NCBI GenBank assembly: GCA_963921935.1
Contig: OY998176.1
Location: 143,078,305-143,142,304 of the forward strand
Direction: 5' to 3'
Source of the DNA: Galeruca laticollis
Taxonomy: Eukaryota > Arthropoda > Insecta > Coleoptera > Chrysomelidae
DNA: 64,000 bases
In this document: positions 11,376 to 22,668 of the stretch, piece after piece
Layout of the letters: the number at the start of each line of letters is the position of its first letter
Position numbering within the stretch: position 1 is the first letter of the stretch
Notes under the pieces: model-generated
Seen by the model: only the letters and a program-made list of their open reading frames with translations
What the model was told of the DNA's origin: nothing
Databases searched by the model: none
Program-made: the position numbers and the translations under genes

Positions 11376-11393
11376 TGGCGCCCATTCAAACAT
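11376..11393 (+). other. PBS-like sequence after BEL LTR
   Basis: TGGCGCCCATTC starts 7 bp after the proposed LTR end and looks like a retroelement primer-binding site. A PBS after a 3' LTR would mean a second element once began here, sharing this LTR. Confidence 0.35.
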
Positions 11394-11807
11394 CGAAATA
11401 ATTTTATCTTTATTCTAGAGCGGACCACTCCCGTCTCCACTTGAGTCTAGCCGTGAGCCCTAAAATTTTAGAAATGATTGTCACGTTACACTATGTGTTG
11501 TCTAGTAAGTTAAGGCACTCTTAAAAGTTTTCTCGATTTTAATTTGGCACCATGAAGTCTTCGTTCAGGTGTAGGTCCTGAAATTACTTACCATAAGTTC
11601 GTCTAAAATTTGTTTTGACGGCGGTTGCGCCGTACAAAACTGGGTATATAGCGATCCTCTATTGCATTTGTAACTCTTTAACGTCCATCACCTGGTCTCT
11701 TTTCACATTTACAGTCTCTTGAAACAATCGGATAATTCGAAACAGATGATCTGGGAATATTAAGGGTTTCGGAAATTTGATGATTTGGCAAAATTATTGA
11801 TGTAAAC
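11394..11807. other. Unassigned tract after PBS-like site
   Basis: No long frame or recognisable motif is present. If the PBS reading is right, the first part would be the 5' leader of a second BEL-type copy. Confidence 0.4.
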
Positions 11808-11893
11808 AAATTATTCTTGTTAGTGTTTTAAATGAAACTCAATGTTTCTAGCTAATTCCACAATATAATGAAAAATGTTGAAAATTCTAAAAA

Positions 11894-11933
11894 ATTGACA
11901 ATTGTTTCGATAACTGAATATCATCGTCAGAAT
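11894..11933 (-). ncRNA. Hammerhead-ribozyme-like motif, PLE A
   Basis: On the minus strand: CTGACGA core, a 4-bp stem II (GATA/TATC in the better copies), GAAAC, a tiny stem III with AATT loop, then GTC. A 3-bp stem I (ATT/AAT) closes it. Short hammerheads are known in PLEs. Confidence 0.55.
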
Positions 11934-12233
11934 GACAGAAGTTACATTTCATTTGATGCCTACCTGATGTTTAGTAGTTATTTTTGGCTAGACCAAGACC
12001 TTGTGATTGATTTAATATATGTTAATGGAAATAAGAAGAAGATGTGATATTACAAATATTGAAGCTTAGATATTATTAGCCCTATGGTGATATCCTGGAT
12101 AAATTTTTTTCCAATTAAGATCAGTATAACTGTGCAATGATATAGAAAACCAGGAAAACTATATCTGCTGATCTTTACAATTATCACTCAAGAAGACAGT
12201 TTAATATAGTGGAGAGCTCCCTAGATTTATCTC

Positions 12234-12979
12234 TTCATTGACGACTTCATATTGTGGGTTTCTTAAGTGTCTTCTAATTTCCAACTCTTCAAGGAAATCC
12301 AGTTCTCGTTTCTTATCACAAATATGTAGTACTTCTAGTTCTGTGTTAGGTGTCAATGAATGGTTGGTGTCAAGTAGATGTTTTGCGTAATGGGATTTTT
12401 CTGGTTGTTTTAATCTGTATGCTCGTAAGTGTCACTGTATCGGATTTCAAAATTTCTAAGGGTCTGACCCAAATAGACAGCATTACATTCTGGACATTTG
12501 AGCTTATATATACCTGATTTCTTTAATGTTGGTATTTTTGTTTTAACATTTAACGATTTTGTACTTTCGTTACTTCCTGTTTTAAAAGAAATTGTTGTAT
12601 TCGTTGCTAAAGATATTATATTTGAAATATTATTAGAAATATTTCCTGCATATGTGATGGTTTTATAAGTTTTTATTTCTTCAGTTGGTTTAGGAAATAT
12701 TAGTTGTAATGCCACTTTTTCCTCTTTTTTATTAATTAGCTTATTTATCATATGTAATGAATAACCGTTGGATGTTGCTATTTGTCTAATTATATTAATC
12801 TCTCTATCAACATTACATTTGTTCATAGGAACTAAAAATGCTCTATGTATCATTGAATTATATACCGCTAGTTTATGTGACATGTGGTGATTGGAACTAT
12901 ATGGAATTGTCTCATCAGTGTGTGTTGGTTTTCGGTAAATTGAGTAATCAAGTACATTATTAACTCTTTGAATTTTCAA
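12234..12979 (-). pseudogene. PLE A RT C-terminus plus GIY-YIG, left copy
   Basis: A 189-codon frame (12410-12979) begins inside the region after the RT catalytic box and runs into a GIY-YIG endonuclease: GIYKLKCPEC followed by AVYLGQTLRNFEIRYS. A frameshift near 12425 moves the remaining C terminus (residues matching FLEELEIRRHLRNP) into another frame, ending near 12234. The N-terminal RT is absent, lost at the head-to-head junction. PLE proteins reverse-transcribe element RNA at a break made by the GIY-YIG domain (family knowledge). Confidence 0.88.
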
Positions 12980-13129
12980 ATCAAGAAAATTGATTGAGTT
13001 ATTTTCTTCAACTTCTAATGTAAATTTAATCTTTGGGTGTAAATTAATAATGTGGTTGAAAAATATATTTAATTGTCGTTCACTACCTATAAAACCTATA
13101 AAAAGAATGTCTAATACTTGTAAGAAAAT

Positions 13130-14271
13130 TACTAGAAGATAAAAATATTAATCCAGGAATAACATCAGATGTACTTAATTTATTTGATGTATGTATTAAT
13201 CAGAATTATTTCACTTTTGACAATAACATATATATTCAGAATGAAGGTTTACCAATGGGAAGCCCTATATCATCTATTTTGGAAAACATTTTTATGGACA
13301 GTTTCGAAAGAAAAATATTTGAAAGTAATATTTCAAAAAATGTTTTATTTTGGTATAAATATGTAGATGTATTAGCTTGTTTTATAGGTAGTGAACGAAA
13401 ATTAGATATATTTTTCAACCACATTAATAATTTACACCCAAAAATTAAATTTACATTAGAAGTTGAAGAAAATAACTCAATAAATTTACTTGATTTGAAA
13501 ATTCAAAGAGTTAATAATGTACTTGATTATTCAATTTACCGAAAACCAACACACACTGATGTGACAATTCCATATAGTCCTAATCACCCCATGTCACGTA
13601 AACTAGCGGCATATAATTCAATGATACATAAAGCATTTTCAGTTCCTATGAACAAATGTAATTTTGATAGAGAGATTAATACAATTAGACAAGTAGCAAC
13701 ATCAAACGGTTATCCATTACATATGATAAATAAGCTAATTAATAAAAAAGAGGAAAAAGTGGCATTACAACTAATATTTCCTAAACAAACTGAAGCAATA
13801 AAAGCTTATAAAACCATCACATATGCAGGAAATATTTATAATAATATTTGAAAGATAATATCTTCAGCAACGAATACAGAAAGTAACGTAAGTACAAAAT
13901 TGTTAAATGTTAAAACAAAAATACCAACATTAAAGAAATCAGGTATATATAAACTCAAATGTCCAGAATGTAATGCTGTCTATTTGGGTCAGACCCTTAG
14001 AAATTTTGAAATACGATACAGTGAATACTTACGAGCATACAGATTAAAACAACCAGATAAATCCCACTACGCAAAACATCTACTTGACACCAATCATTCA
14101 TTGACACCTAACACAAAACTAGAAGTGCTGCATATTTGTGAGAAGAAACAAGAACTGGATTTCCTTGAAGAATTGGGAATTAGAAGACATTTAAGAAACC
14201 CAAAATATGAAGTCGTCAATGAACAGATAAATCTAGGGAGTTCTCCACTATTAAACTGTCTTCTTAAGTGA
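13130..14271 (+). pseudogene. PLE A RT plus GIY-YIG, right copy
   Basis: Coding sequence enters in the RT at about 13130, passes GLPMGSPISS (about 13246-13275) and reaches the catalytic box near 13360. There the copy reads YVDV where another copy (34.4 kb) reads YVDDI; a codon-size deletion removed one catalytic Asp. A TGA at about 13849-13851 interrupts the frame. The GIY-YIG part continues at 13900-14271 with GIYKLKCPEC, YLGQT and a conserved C terminus. A short in-frame deletion before 13880 is seen against the 34-kb copy. Not functional. Confidence 0.9.
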
Positions 14272-14525
14272 TAATTGTAAAGATTAGCAGATATAGTTTT
14301 CCTGGTATTCTATATCATTGCACAGTTATACTGATCTTAGTTGGAAAATGATATCCAGGATATCACCATAGAGCTAATAATATCTAAGCTTCAATATTTG
14401 TCATATCACATCTTCTTTTTTCTATTAACATATATTATGTCAATCACAAGGTAGGTCACTTCTTGGTCTAGCCAAAAATAACTACTAAACATCAGGTAGG
14501 CATCAAATGAAATGTAACTTCTGTC

Positions 14526-14565
14526 ATTCTGACGATGATATTCAGTTATCGAAACAATTGTCAAT
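14526..14565 (+). ncRNA. Hammerhead-ribozyme-like motif, PLE A
   Basis: CTGACGA, stem II GATA/TATC, GAAAC, AATT loop, GTC and stem I ATT/AAT are all present about 250 bp after the stop codon. Confidence 0.6.
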
Positions 14566-14697
14566 TTTTTAGAATTTTCAACATTTTTCATTATATTGTG
14601 GAATTAGGTAGAAACATTGAGTTTCATTTAAAACACTAATATGAGTAGATTCCACGAAGTAAGGGTCGAGACAGTTAATTTTATTAAATTATTCTTG

Positions 14698-15599
14698 ACT
14701 TACGAAAGGTGAAATTGAGTGTCCAGGCACTGTATTGAAATTTAAAACCAACTGACAAATTTTAATATGTGCTGTGCCAATAATAGTCTATAAGTTTTTG
14801 CCCAACTTTGCAACATTAAAAAAACGTCAATTCCTCAGTGATGATTTCTATTAAAAAATTTTGCTGATAGAGACTTTGTATTTGGAATTACGAGGGGGTC
14901 CAACAGTTTCATCGGTATGTGTAGTTTGCACAAAATACAAATTTCTTTTAGTTAAATAAGACAGTATACCAAGTATTTTACGCACATTAATATTTCAGAT
15001 TACTTTTTAAAACTTTATTCAAAAGCGTTAGAGATCAATCCCCTCACCTCTCAGATAAAGTCAATTGTAATTTGTATAAAACCAGATCTTGTATTTATCG
15101 AGGATAAAAAGATTGATCATAAGCATACATTCTTAAAAATTCTGGTTCCTTTAAACTTCATTATGGGCTGGATTTTCGCATACTTCTTTTGTGGTATCTT
15201 CAATTGTTTTGTGGAATTTTCCAAATGCGTTTAAAGTTACTGGATTGGTACAGGTAGCACTGTGAACATCATGAGAACATTTCCTGGCCAGCTTCAATAT
15301 ACTAAAAAATATATCAAAAGATTATTTCTCGCGTAGATCCCATTATTAGTAATATGTAATTGTATTTCAGTGGGCGTAATACTTGGAAAGATTATAATGA
15401 GAGGAGATGGATTACTGTAGGTTCGATTAAAATAGCGACAACACCCCTCGGGGTAATGATATTTCCAAATATACAGACAACGCCCCTTTTAGGAGCCGTC
15501 TAATTTCGAATTTGTAAAGTTATTTTCATTCCAAAACTGTAAACTTGCGTTCTCCATAACTATTTTATTATTGTTGTCATCAAAAAATCAATCATTAAA
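14698..15599. other. AT-rich spacer, no gene seen
   Basis: No coding frame above background and no terminal repeats could be matched here. Confidence 0.5.
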
Positions 15600-15830
15600 A
15601 TAAATGAAAACTAACCTGAAACTGAATAGGGTACTCTTCACTGCCCGGACCAAGAGGAGAAAACCTAATTAAAAACCTAAAGTCAAGGTGGGAAACCAGG
15701 CCGAAAAATGCGTGACTAGTTTCGACCTTGGAGCACCGGGGGGTACTCCATTGTATTAAACCCCTTACCTCTGCAGGCGGGGCTCTGCAGCGGGAGACCG
15801 TAATGACCTTAGCTTCTCGTAGGACCATTT

Positions 15831-16720
15831 ATGGACAGAGAAAGTAAAACTTCCACGGGAAAAGTAGTGGAGAAAACCTCCACCTCTTCATCCGGGCACC
15901 TCACAGAGGGAAAAAAGGCCAAACGGCACATAGGAAGTATGCCGTTCGACCTCCCAGAACTGGAAGAGCCGGGCGGCATAGACGATTCACTGAGAAAAGG
16001 CTTCAGTGGAGCAGGGGTGCGGAAATACCTGCGATTCCTCAATCAGGGAATATCCCCTGAAGAGGCCAGGAAGCAAGTTATTCAGAGCCGAACCCCCCCC
16101 CCCCGAAGGAACCACCAACGGGGAAGGTAAAGCTGAAAAGAGGCCAGGAGCATATCACTCCTCCGTAGCGACCTCTCAGTAAAAAAACAAAAACAGGTGC
16201 AACGGTAACTGGGCCAGCCACTGGTTACGCAGCAGCTGTTAAAACAGAAGGCTTTCAGGGTGGGAATAATGCCCAATGATTATCCTGGGGTCATCCTAAA
16301 AGTAACTCTCCACACTGGAAGACACTCTGGTGGAATAGCTGCGCCAGAGCAAGGAGAAGGAGATCCACTTCTCAGTTATCCGTTTCCGTTGTGGAATGAT
16401 ACTGGTAGACCGTGGGTCCCAAGAATGGACAGACTGGCTCATGAGGTCAGCGCCGAAATTAAACTCTTGGGAAGGACCCGAATTGGTGACTCGAAGTGGA
16501 AACGACATCCCAAAGCAGGTCACCATAACGGCGTTCTTCCCAAGAAGCCATGACATGAAATTGGAGAAGATTCTCCAACTTTTCGATGTTCGGAACTCCA
16601 ACTTCACTACTGGGGCTTGGAAACTCCTGAACTCGAAAAAATAGGGACAAGGAACTATCCTCACGATTGGGATCGATCACCAATCTGGGGAGGCTCTTAA
16701 GACAGGAGGTTACGCGCTAA
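15831..16720 (+). pseudogene. Non-LTR ORF1 (gag-like), broken
   Basis: The N-terminal part (15831-16130) is Ser/Thr/Lys-rich. The later part, in shifted frames at 16396-16644 and onward, contains QEWTDWL, LNSWEGPEL and WKLLNSK-like blocks. These recall the DUF4780-type nucleic-acid-binding region of LOA/R1-like ORF1 proteins (recollection, not searched). A homopolymer C9 run at 16092-16100 and several stops break it. Confidence 0.65.
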
Positions 16721-17089
16721 ACTTCCGTTCTGGGCGTATCCCTGTCTCAGGGCTGAGAAAAAAAGAGAACCTCGCGGAGAATCCAAAGGGTATGGAGATA
16801 CTCTCCATATCCGGAACCTCTGGAAAAAGGCAAAGGCTTGACCTTGGGACAGCCCAAGATCTCCTCCGGTTCCGCTGGGGTGACTAGGGATGCGGAGATC
16901 GCCTTTGCATCCCGTTAAACTGGGCGAAGCAGCCTGGGGATCGAGGATCTGACTCGAGATCAAGAAACCTGCTCGAACTCCGAGGAAGATATTGATATGG
17001 TGGTCGAGGAGGGTCAGGGAGAGATAAAGAAGGGGGATGAATAGAGGGTGAGTAACTCGGCCTCTCTCATCCATAATAATTCACGTTCA

Positions 17090-20000
17090 CGAATGTAGCT
17101 CAGATTAACCTGCATCATGCGAAGGGAACTTCAGCCGTGATTGCAAGGTTGTTCACTAAACTACAACTGTATATTGTACTGATCCAAGAACCATGCATCA
17201 ACAAAGAAGGCCAAATCATAGATTTGGCATGCAAGGATTCTAAATTGATTTATGATCAAAGGCAAGTATCTCCGCATGCCTGCGTAATCATAAGAAATAA
17301 CATAAAATATATATGTGTTTCAGAATACGGGTCACGGGACCTTGTTACAATCATGGTTCACCTCAACTTTGGGGGTATCGACCGAGACATCGTCATTGCC
17401 CCTGCCTACTTCGCTGGAAACGGGCCGATGAAACCGTCAGAAGAAGTACAAGAGCTAGTGAGACACTGCAATAGCAGACGGCTGCCAATTATGATTGGTT
17501 GTGATGCTAACGCACACAATACCGTGTGGGGAAGCAGTGACAATAACGCGAAAGGTGAGTGTTTATTAGAATATTTCTTAGCAAATAACCTTGAGACCTT
17601 AAACGTGGGTATAACCCCCACTTTTGTCACGAGAGCAAGAGAAGAGGTCCTGGACGTAACAATTGTTAATGTTGCTGATAGGAAAAATGTAAAATATTGG
17701 AGGGTGATGAGCGAGCCATCACTTTCCGACCATAGGATCATCGAATTTAGGATAGAGGGAGATACTACCCCGATTCCTAGAGTCCGAAATCCTAGAAATA
17801 CTGATTGGTCTCTATACAAGACCAATCTGAAGGACAATTTGGAACACGTCCGTCAAAGTAAATGAGGTAAATCAGCCGCACTACGACCTGGAACAAAGAG
17901 GCAAACAGATCAGTGAGGCAATAATGGAAGCTTTTCAATCCAGTTGCCCATTGTCAAAAACTCGTTTAGAAAAGGATGCTCCTTGGTGGAATGAGAACCT
18001 GTCAAACGTCAGAAAAGAGGTCCGTCGCCTCTTTAATAGAGCCAAACGTGACGGTAATAGGCAGGGGTACACTGAGAAGACTACTCACTCAGTACAATAA
18101 AGATATTAGGAAGGTCAAGAGGCTTAATTTTCAAGCATTTTGTGAACACTCGCACCATACTACAAAAGGTCATGGCAAATGGGGGAACTAACACCACAAT
18201 GTCGCTGAAAAAGACAGACGGATCATACACGGAAGGTGAAGAGGAACAATCGATTCTTCTTCTTAGAACCCACTTTCCAGGTAGTGAACCTGCAACAAGC
18301 ACTGAAATAGCAATTAATTACATCAAAAAAACCCGCAAGGAAGATTGGGACATTGCAAAGAAAATATTTACCAGACAACGGTTGGAATGGGCTATAAGTA
18401 CCTTTCAACGATATAAATCACCAGGAATGGATGGAATATTTCCAGCACTCCTGCAGCAAGAGATAGAGGAGATTTTTCCTCGCCTGCTGATGATTACAAG
18501 AAGCAGTCTAGCAGTGGGTCCAATACCTAGAAAATGGAGAAGGGCAAGGGTAACCTTCATACCAAAAATAGGGAAAAAAGATGGAACTGATCCCGATCTT
18601 TTAGACCCATCTGCCTAACATCGTTTCTACTCAAAACTATGGAGAAAGAAAGTAGTAGAGAACCTGGAGAAGATAACACTTCATAAATGTCAGCGTGCCT
18701 AGAGAGCGGGTCGATCAACTGAGACGGCTCTGTATCAGCTGACTGAAGTCATCCAGAGAACTCTGAACAAGGAAGAAATCGCAATGAGCGCATTCCTGGA
18801 TATATTTGGGGCCTTTGACAACACAACTCATGCGTCTGTCAAAGAAGCACTAAAAATGCGAGGAGTAAATGAAACCAATGTAAAATGGATGTATGAGTTT
18901 TTGACAACGAGGATAGCTGAGACACAGGTGGGGAATCAAACCACCTCAGTTGAAGCAACTCGCGGGACACCTCAAGGGGGAGCCTCGTAGTAGAAAAGTT
19001 GCTCTACAGGCTAACGGAGCTTGGCTTCGAATGTATGGGCTATGCAGATGTCATAGTTCTAATAGTCAGAGACAAGTTCGAGAGCACCTTCTGTGATTTA
19101 ATACAAAGGGGTCTCAGAATTATTGACCAATGGTGCTTGTCAGTGGGGCTAAACATTAACCCAAACAAGACTATAGTAATTCCATTTACCCGGAAAAGAA
19201 CACTTCCAGCCATGGAAACCCCTATATTTAAAGGGGAAATCATAGAATGGAAATTAGAAGTTAAATATCTAGGGATAACCATATACAGTAAGATTCTGTG
19301 GAATAAGCATGTTGATATAACTGCTAGTAAAGTAATAAGAGCTTTGATGGCGTGTAGAAATCTAGCTCGTAAGAGTTGGGGCTGTAACCCAAAAATACTG
19401 CGATGGATGTACGCCATGATTGTGACTCCATCAATTACCTATGGAACAATAGTTTGGCATACAAAAGCAAGTCAGTACAGCACGAGGTAGACCCTCGAAA
19501 AAGTTCAAAGTCTTGCCTGTGTGTGCATCACTGGAGCTATGAGAACGTGTCCAGCTAGGACACTTGAGATCATTACAGATCTCACACCTCTACATCTGGT
19601 GATAGAAAGATCTGCCCAAGACGCAATTCTTAGAATATCTAAAGAAGGTTCAGGCAATGAGAGTATTAAAAATCAGGGAGCCTGATCATCTCTAACAAAA
19701 TACATCTCATCGGCCAATCTTCCCAGTGACTAAATGATCAAGGAACTAAGTATCGAAAAGAATTTCACTACGATGCTAAATAAGACGAGAAGCTGGGAAA
19801 AGGAATACACCACCCAAACTCTCAAAGAAAGCACCATTAGTTGGTATACAGATGGTTCAAAAACCACCACTGGAGCAGGCGCTGGAGTATTTGGGACTGG
19901 TACCAGATACTCATTATCGTTAGGTTCCTTCCTGAGCGTCTTGCAGGCAGAAATATTTGCGGTCGAAAGATGCGTGCAAAAGAACCTAGAAAGAAACTAT

Positions 20001-20590
20001 CAGAAATGTGACATATCGATCAATTCTGATAGTCAAGCAGCTATCAAAGCATTGAGCTCCCATGTCATTGACTCAAAATTGCATGGGAGTACCGAAGAAA
20101 ACTTGATGAATTAGGCAATAATAACAGGGTTTCTTTAGTCTGGGTTCCTGGCCACTCGGGAATCACGGAAAATGAAGAGGCCAATACACTTGCCAGGAAA
20201 GGAGCACAAACACCCTTTATTGGCCCGCAGCCCTTCTGCGGTGTAGGAAAATGCTCCTATAAGAAATAATTTCGAAAGAAAGATGAAACCGTAAGAGAAG
20301 CACTCTGGCGGTGCCTTCCCGGGCTGCAACATTCCAAAAAGTTCCCACGGAACTTTGACACTGCTAGATCCAAAAAATATTTGGGTCTCAGTAATAATAA
20401 GCTACATCTCCTCACGGTCTTTCTTACAGGCCACTGCCGCCTTAGGAAGCACCTAATGAGAATAGGTCTAGCAGAAATTGACGAGTGTCGATTCTGTGGG
20501 GAGGAGGATGAAACTCCAGATCGCCTAGTTATAGAATGCCTCACCATTGCAAGCCAACGCAAGAAAATGCTTCGGACAAGAAACTTGTAA
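17090..20590 (+). pseudogene. Non-LTR ORF2: endonuclease, RT, RNase H, broken
   Basis: The endonuclease (about 17090-17780) shows IQEPC, GCDANAHNTVWG and LSDHRIIEF, matching apurinic-type endonuclease motifs. RT pieces follow: YKSPGMDG (about 18412), FLDIFGAFD (about 18795), GTPQGGAS (about 18964), and YADV where YADD is expected (about 19039), so a catalytic Asp is lost. RNase H at 19734-20114 has WYTDGS, QAEIFAVE and NSDSQAA, so its D-E-D triad is visible. A Cys-rich end CRFC lies near 20490. Stops and frameshifts occur about every 300-700 bp. Confidence 0.88.
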
Positions 20591-20750
20591 GAGTGAGGAT
20601 GTAACCTCGTTGAAGCCTTCCCAAATACTAGAGTTCATTAGAACCCTAGAACTGGAAGGCGAGCTGTAGTAGTAGCGAGAATAGCTCTGTTGGGGGGGGG
20701 GGGATAAACCTCAGATTTCAGTACATTGTATCCCCGTTAAAATGTAACCT

Positions 20751-21545
20751 AATACGTGGAAAGTACATCTACGCTCAGTAGTATTAAATTAATACCATCC
20801 TTATCTTTTTTCTTTTCAGCGATGGTGATAGAATATGGAAAACCAAAGCGTTATACTTACTCACAAACTTGTTTGGTATTCGGAAAATTCCTCGGTATTA
20901 CCTTTTCCATTGCCTGGCAAGAGTTAAATTCTGAGAGAGATCTCTTGAATTGACATGGGTTGAAGAATTCTAGAAAAAAAATAATTTTAAATCCCTGTGT
21001 AGCGTGATGTTTACAATGCCATCTCTACTTTTACTACAAACCTATAAAACATCAATTATTCTGCGGAATCGCAGGAAACTGTAAATAATATTTAGTTGGA
21101 GAACAATAATTTATTGACCTCTTGGGTTCGCGGTTGAGACTGGAGATGGCGTGGTTAACAGAATAGGGGATTAAAATGATTTATATTACTTTTCTCCTCT
21201 TTTTTGGCTAATTTGAAGATCTGGGTAATTCCATGTACTTTAAAAGTAACCAAGTATATTTTCAAAAAGGTAGGTACAAATTATATGTTTTAAAAGTAGG
21301 AATTATATAAATATAAAATTACATGGAACATGGAACTGTCAATTACTTTTCGGTTAAATAAAAATTTCCTAACAAAATTAAGGAACCTTATTAGTGTTTC
21401 ATTTTTTTAAATTATTAAAAGCGTTCTACTACTTAAACTTAAATGTATTAAATCCCAGTAAAGTATGATTTTACTTGTAATACTTACCTATTTACTAAAC
21501 ATTTTAATATTGGTAAGTGTGTGTGTGAGTGGAAAAAATTTAATA
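20751..21545. other. Spacer with one unexplained short frame
   Basis: A 65-codon frame at 20756-20953 follows a pyrimidine tract ending TTTTCAG near 20820. It could be an exon but matches nothing I know. The rest is AT-rich. Confidence 0.35.
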
Positions 21546-21922
21546 TTAACACGTTAAGCGCCGCATGATATAATGCGCGTGCCACACATAATTTTGTTCT
21601 TAGGGCTTTGCGGCACAAATGCTGTGACCGACTTCAACCGGTTTTATTAGCGCTCGTGGCTCACACAGTGTGCCGCACTTCCGTAGTTTTTATATGGCAG
21701 TTAAGTGTGCATGGCCCGGGAAGCCAAGTAGTGATTTTGATCTATTAAATTTTTTACGTGGTGTTGACAATTTGCCACTTGAAGGGGAAATAAAGAGAAC
21801 AGCGTTTTTTTTAGTGAAAATAACAGTTTAATGAATATTAATCCAAAAACTGATATCTAACAAACTAAGAAATAAATACCTAATTTACATTGTTTCTTTA
21901 AAAAGAACAGGTGTTTTTTCTA

Positions 21923-22668
21923 TTATAATAATAAAGTAAAGTAAAGTAAAGAAAATTGCTCATTTACATTTTTTTTTGCAGAATGTACGGTAAAAAAGCA
22001 TTCAACGCAATAGTGCTTTTTACAGACACTACATAACCATTTGCTTCGCGCATTTTTATTGGTTGCTGTCTTTTGGCCGTCACATTTTATCAAATTTTCG
22101 TAGCAAACGACACACCTCAATCTTGAATCGGTCAGTTCCAAAGCATGATTTTCGTCCGAGGTTTCGTCATTATTTTCGGGCTCAATATTTTCAATATCTG
22201 CATGCGTTTTCAGTACGTAATAATGAGTGGCATAATTTTTCTTTGAACTCCGTTATGGATAATTTTTCCATAGTAATTTCTTTATAGACCAAAAAAGCAT
22301 TTACGATAGAAAAACCTAATAGTAATTCATTGGCCAGCTTCCTGTACCACTCCGCAAGCAGTGAGAATATGATTTCAATTGGTCCGATAAATCCCCTCTT
22401 TGCGATACTTCTTTTGTGTTATCTTTATGCAATGTGCTTAGCATAAGCACATCGCGTTTGTCACGCCATTTCATAATCATTATTCCGGAATCACTTTCTT
22501 TAGCGTAGACTTCTTTGGTTTTAATTTTTTTTGTACAACTTCTTTTGGGTTATATTTGCGGTTGCTGCGGAGGGTGCCAACAAGGTGTGTCTTCCGTTTT
22601 AGTAATTTAGTTGCTAGGAAGACACTCGTATAGTAGTTATCTGTATAAAGTTCCCGACCATAATCTAG
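21923..22668 (-). pseudogene. piggyBac transposase, C-terminal half
   Basis: This picks up after the nested insertion with LDYGRELYTDNYYTSVFLA (22611-22668 side), the second catalytic-Asp region, then a long basic segment. It ends with a Cys-rich zinc finger at about 21950-22110 (CVVCYENLIKC, CSVCKKHYCVECF) that binds DNA ends in this family. Stops near 22290-22370 and frame changes break the middle. Confidence 0.88.

Larger units (their letters stand above)
11820..14685. mobile_element. Penelope-like element family A, head-to-head pair
   Basis: Two copies of the same PLE lie in opposite orientation, joined at their 5' ends near 13110. The left copy (11820-13110) is on the minus strand, the right (about 13113-14685) on the plus strand. 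A perfect 12-bp duplication, AAATTATTCTTG, flanks the pair at 11808-11819 and 14686-14697, so the pair inserted as one unit or was rearranged after insertion. Each arm keeps a 3' region with GIY-YIG endonuclease coding sequence, a shared 3' UTR and a hammerhead-like motif. The outer ends are unequal; only the right one carries the CCACGAAGTAAGGGTCGAGAC terminal box. Confidence 0.9.
15600..20750 (+). mobile_element. Decayed non-LTR retrotransposon, R1/LOA/I group
   Basis: A GC-richer block carries ORF1 (gag-like), then endonuclease, RT and RNase H in one order on the plus strand, all broken by stops and shifts. The presence of an RNase H domain plus this type of ORF1 fits the I/R1/LOA/Loner group rather than RTE or CR1. 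The 5' and 3' edges are approximate. The 3' end is near 20750, after a G13 run at 20691-20703. No target duplication was found. Confidence 0.85.

Noticed and set aside
16082..17074. Several minus-strand frames over the non-LTR ORF1
   Set aside because: They mirror the GC-rich plus-strand element and contain no motif of their own.
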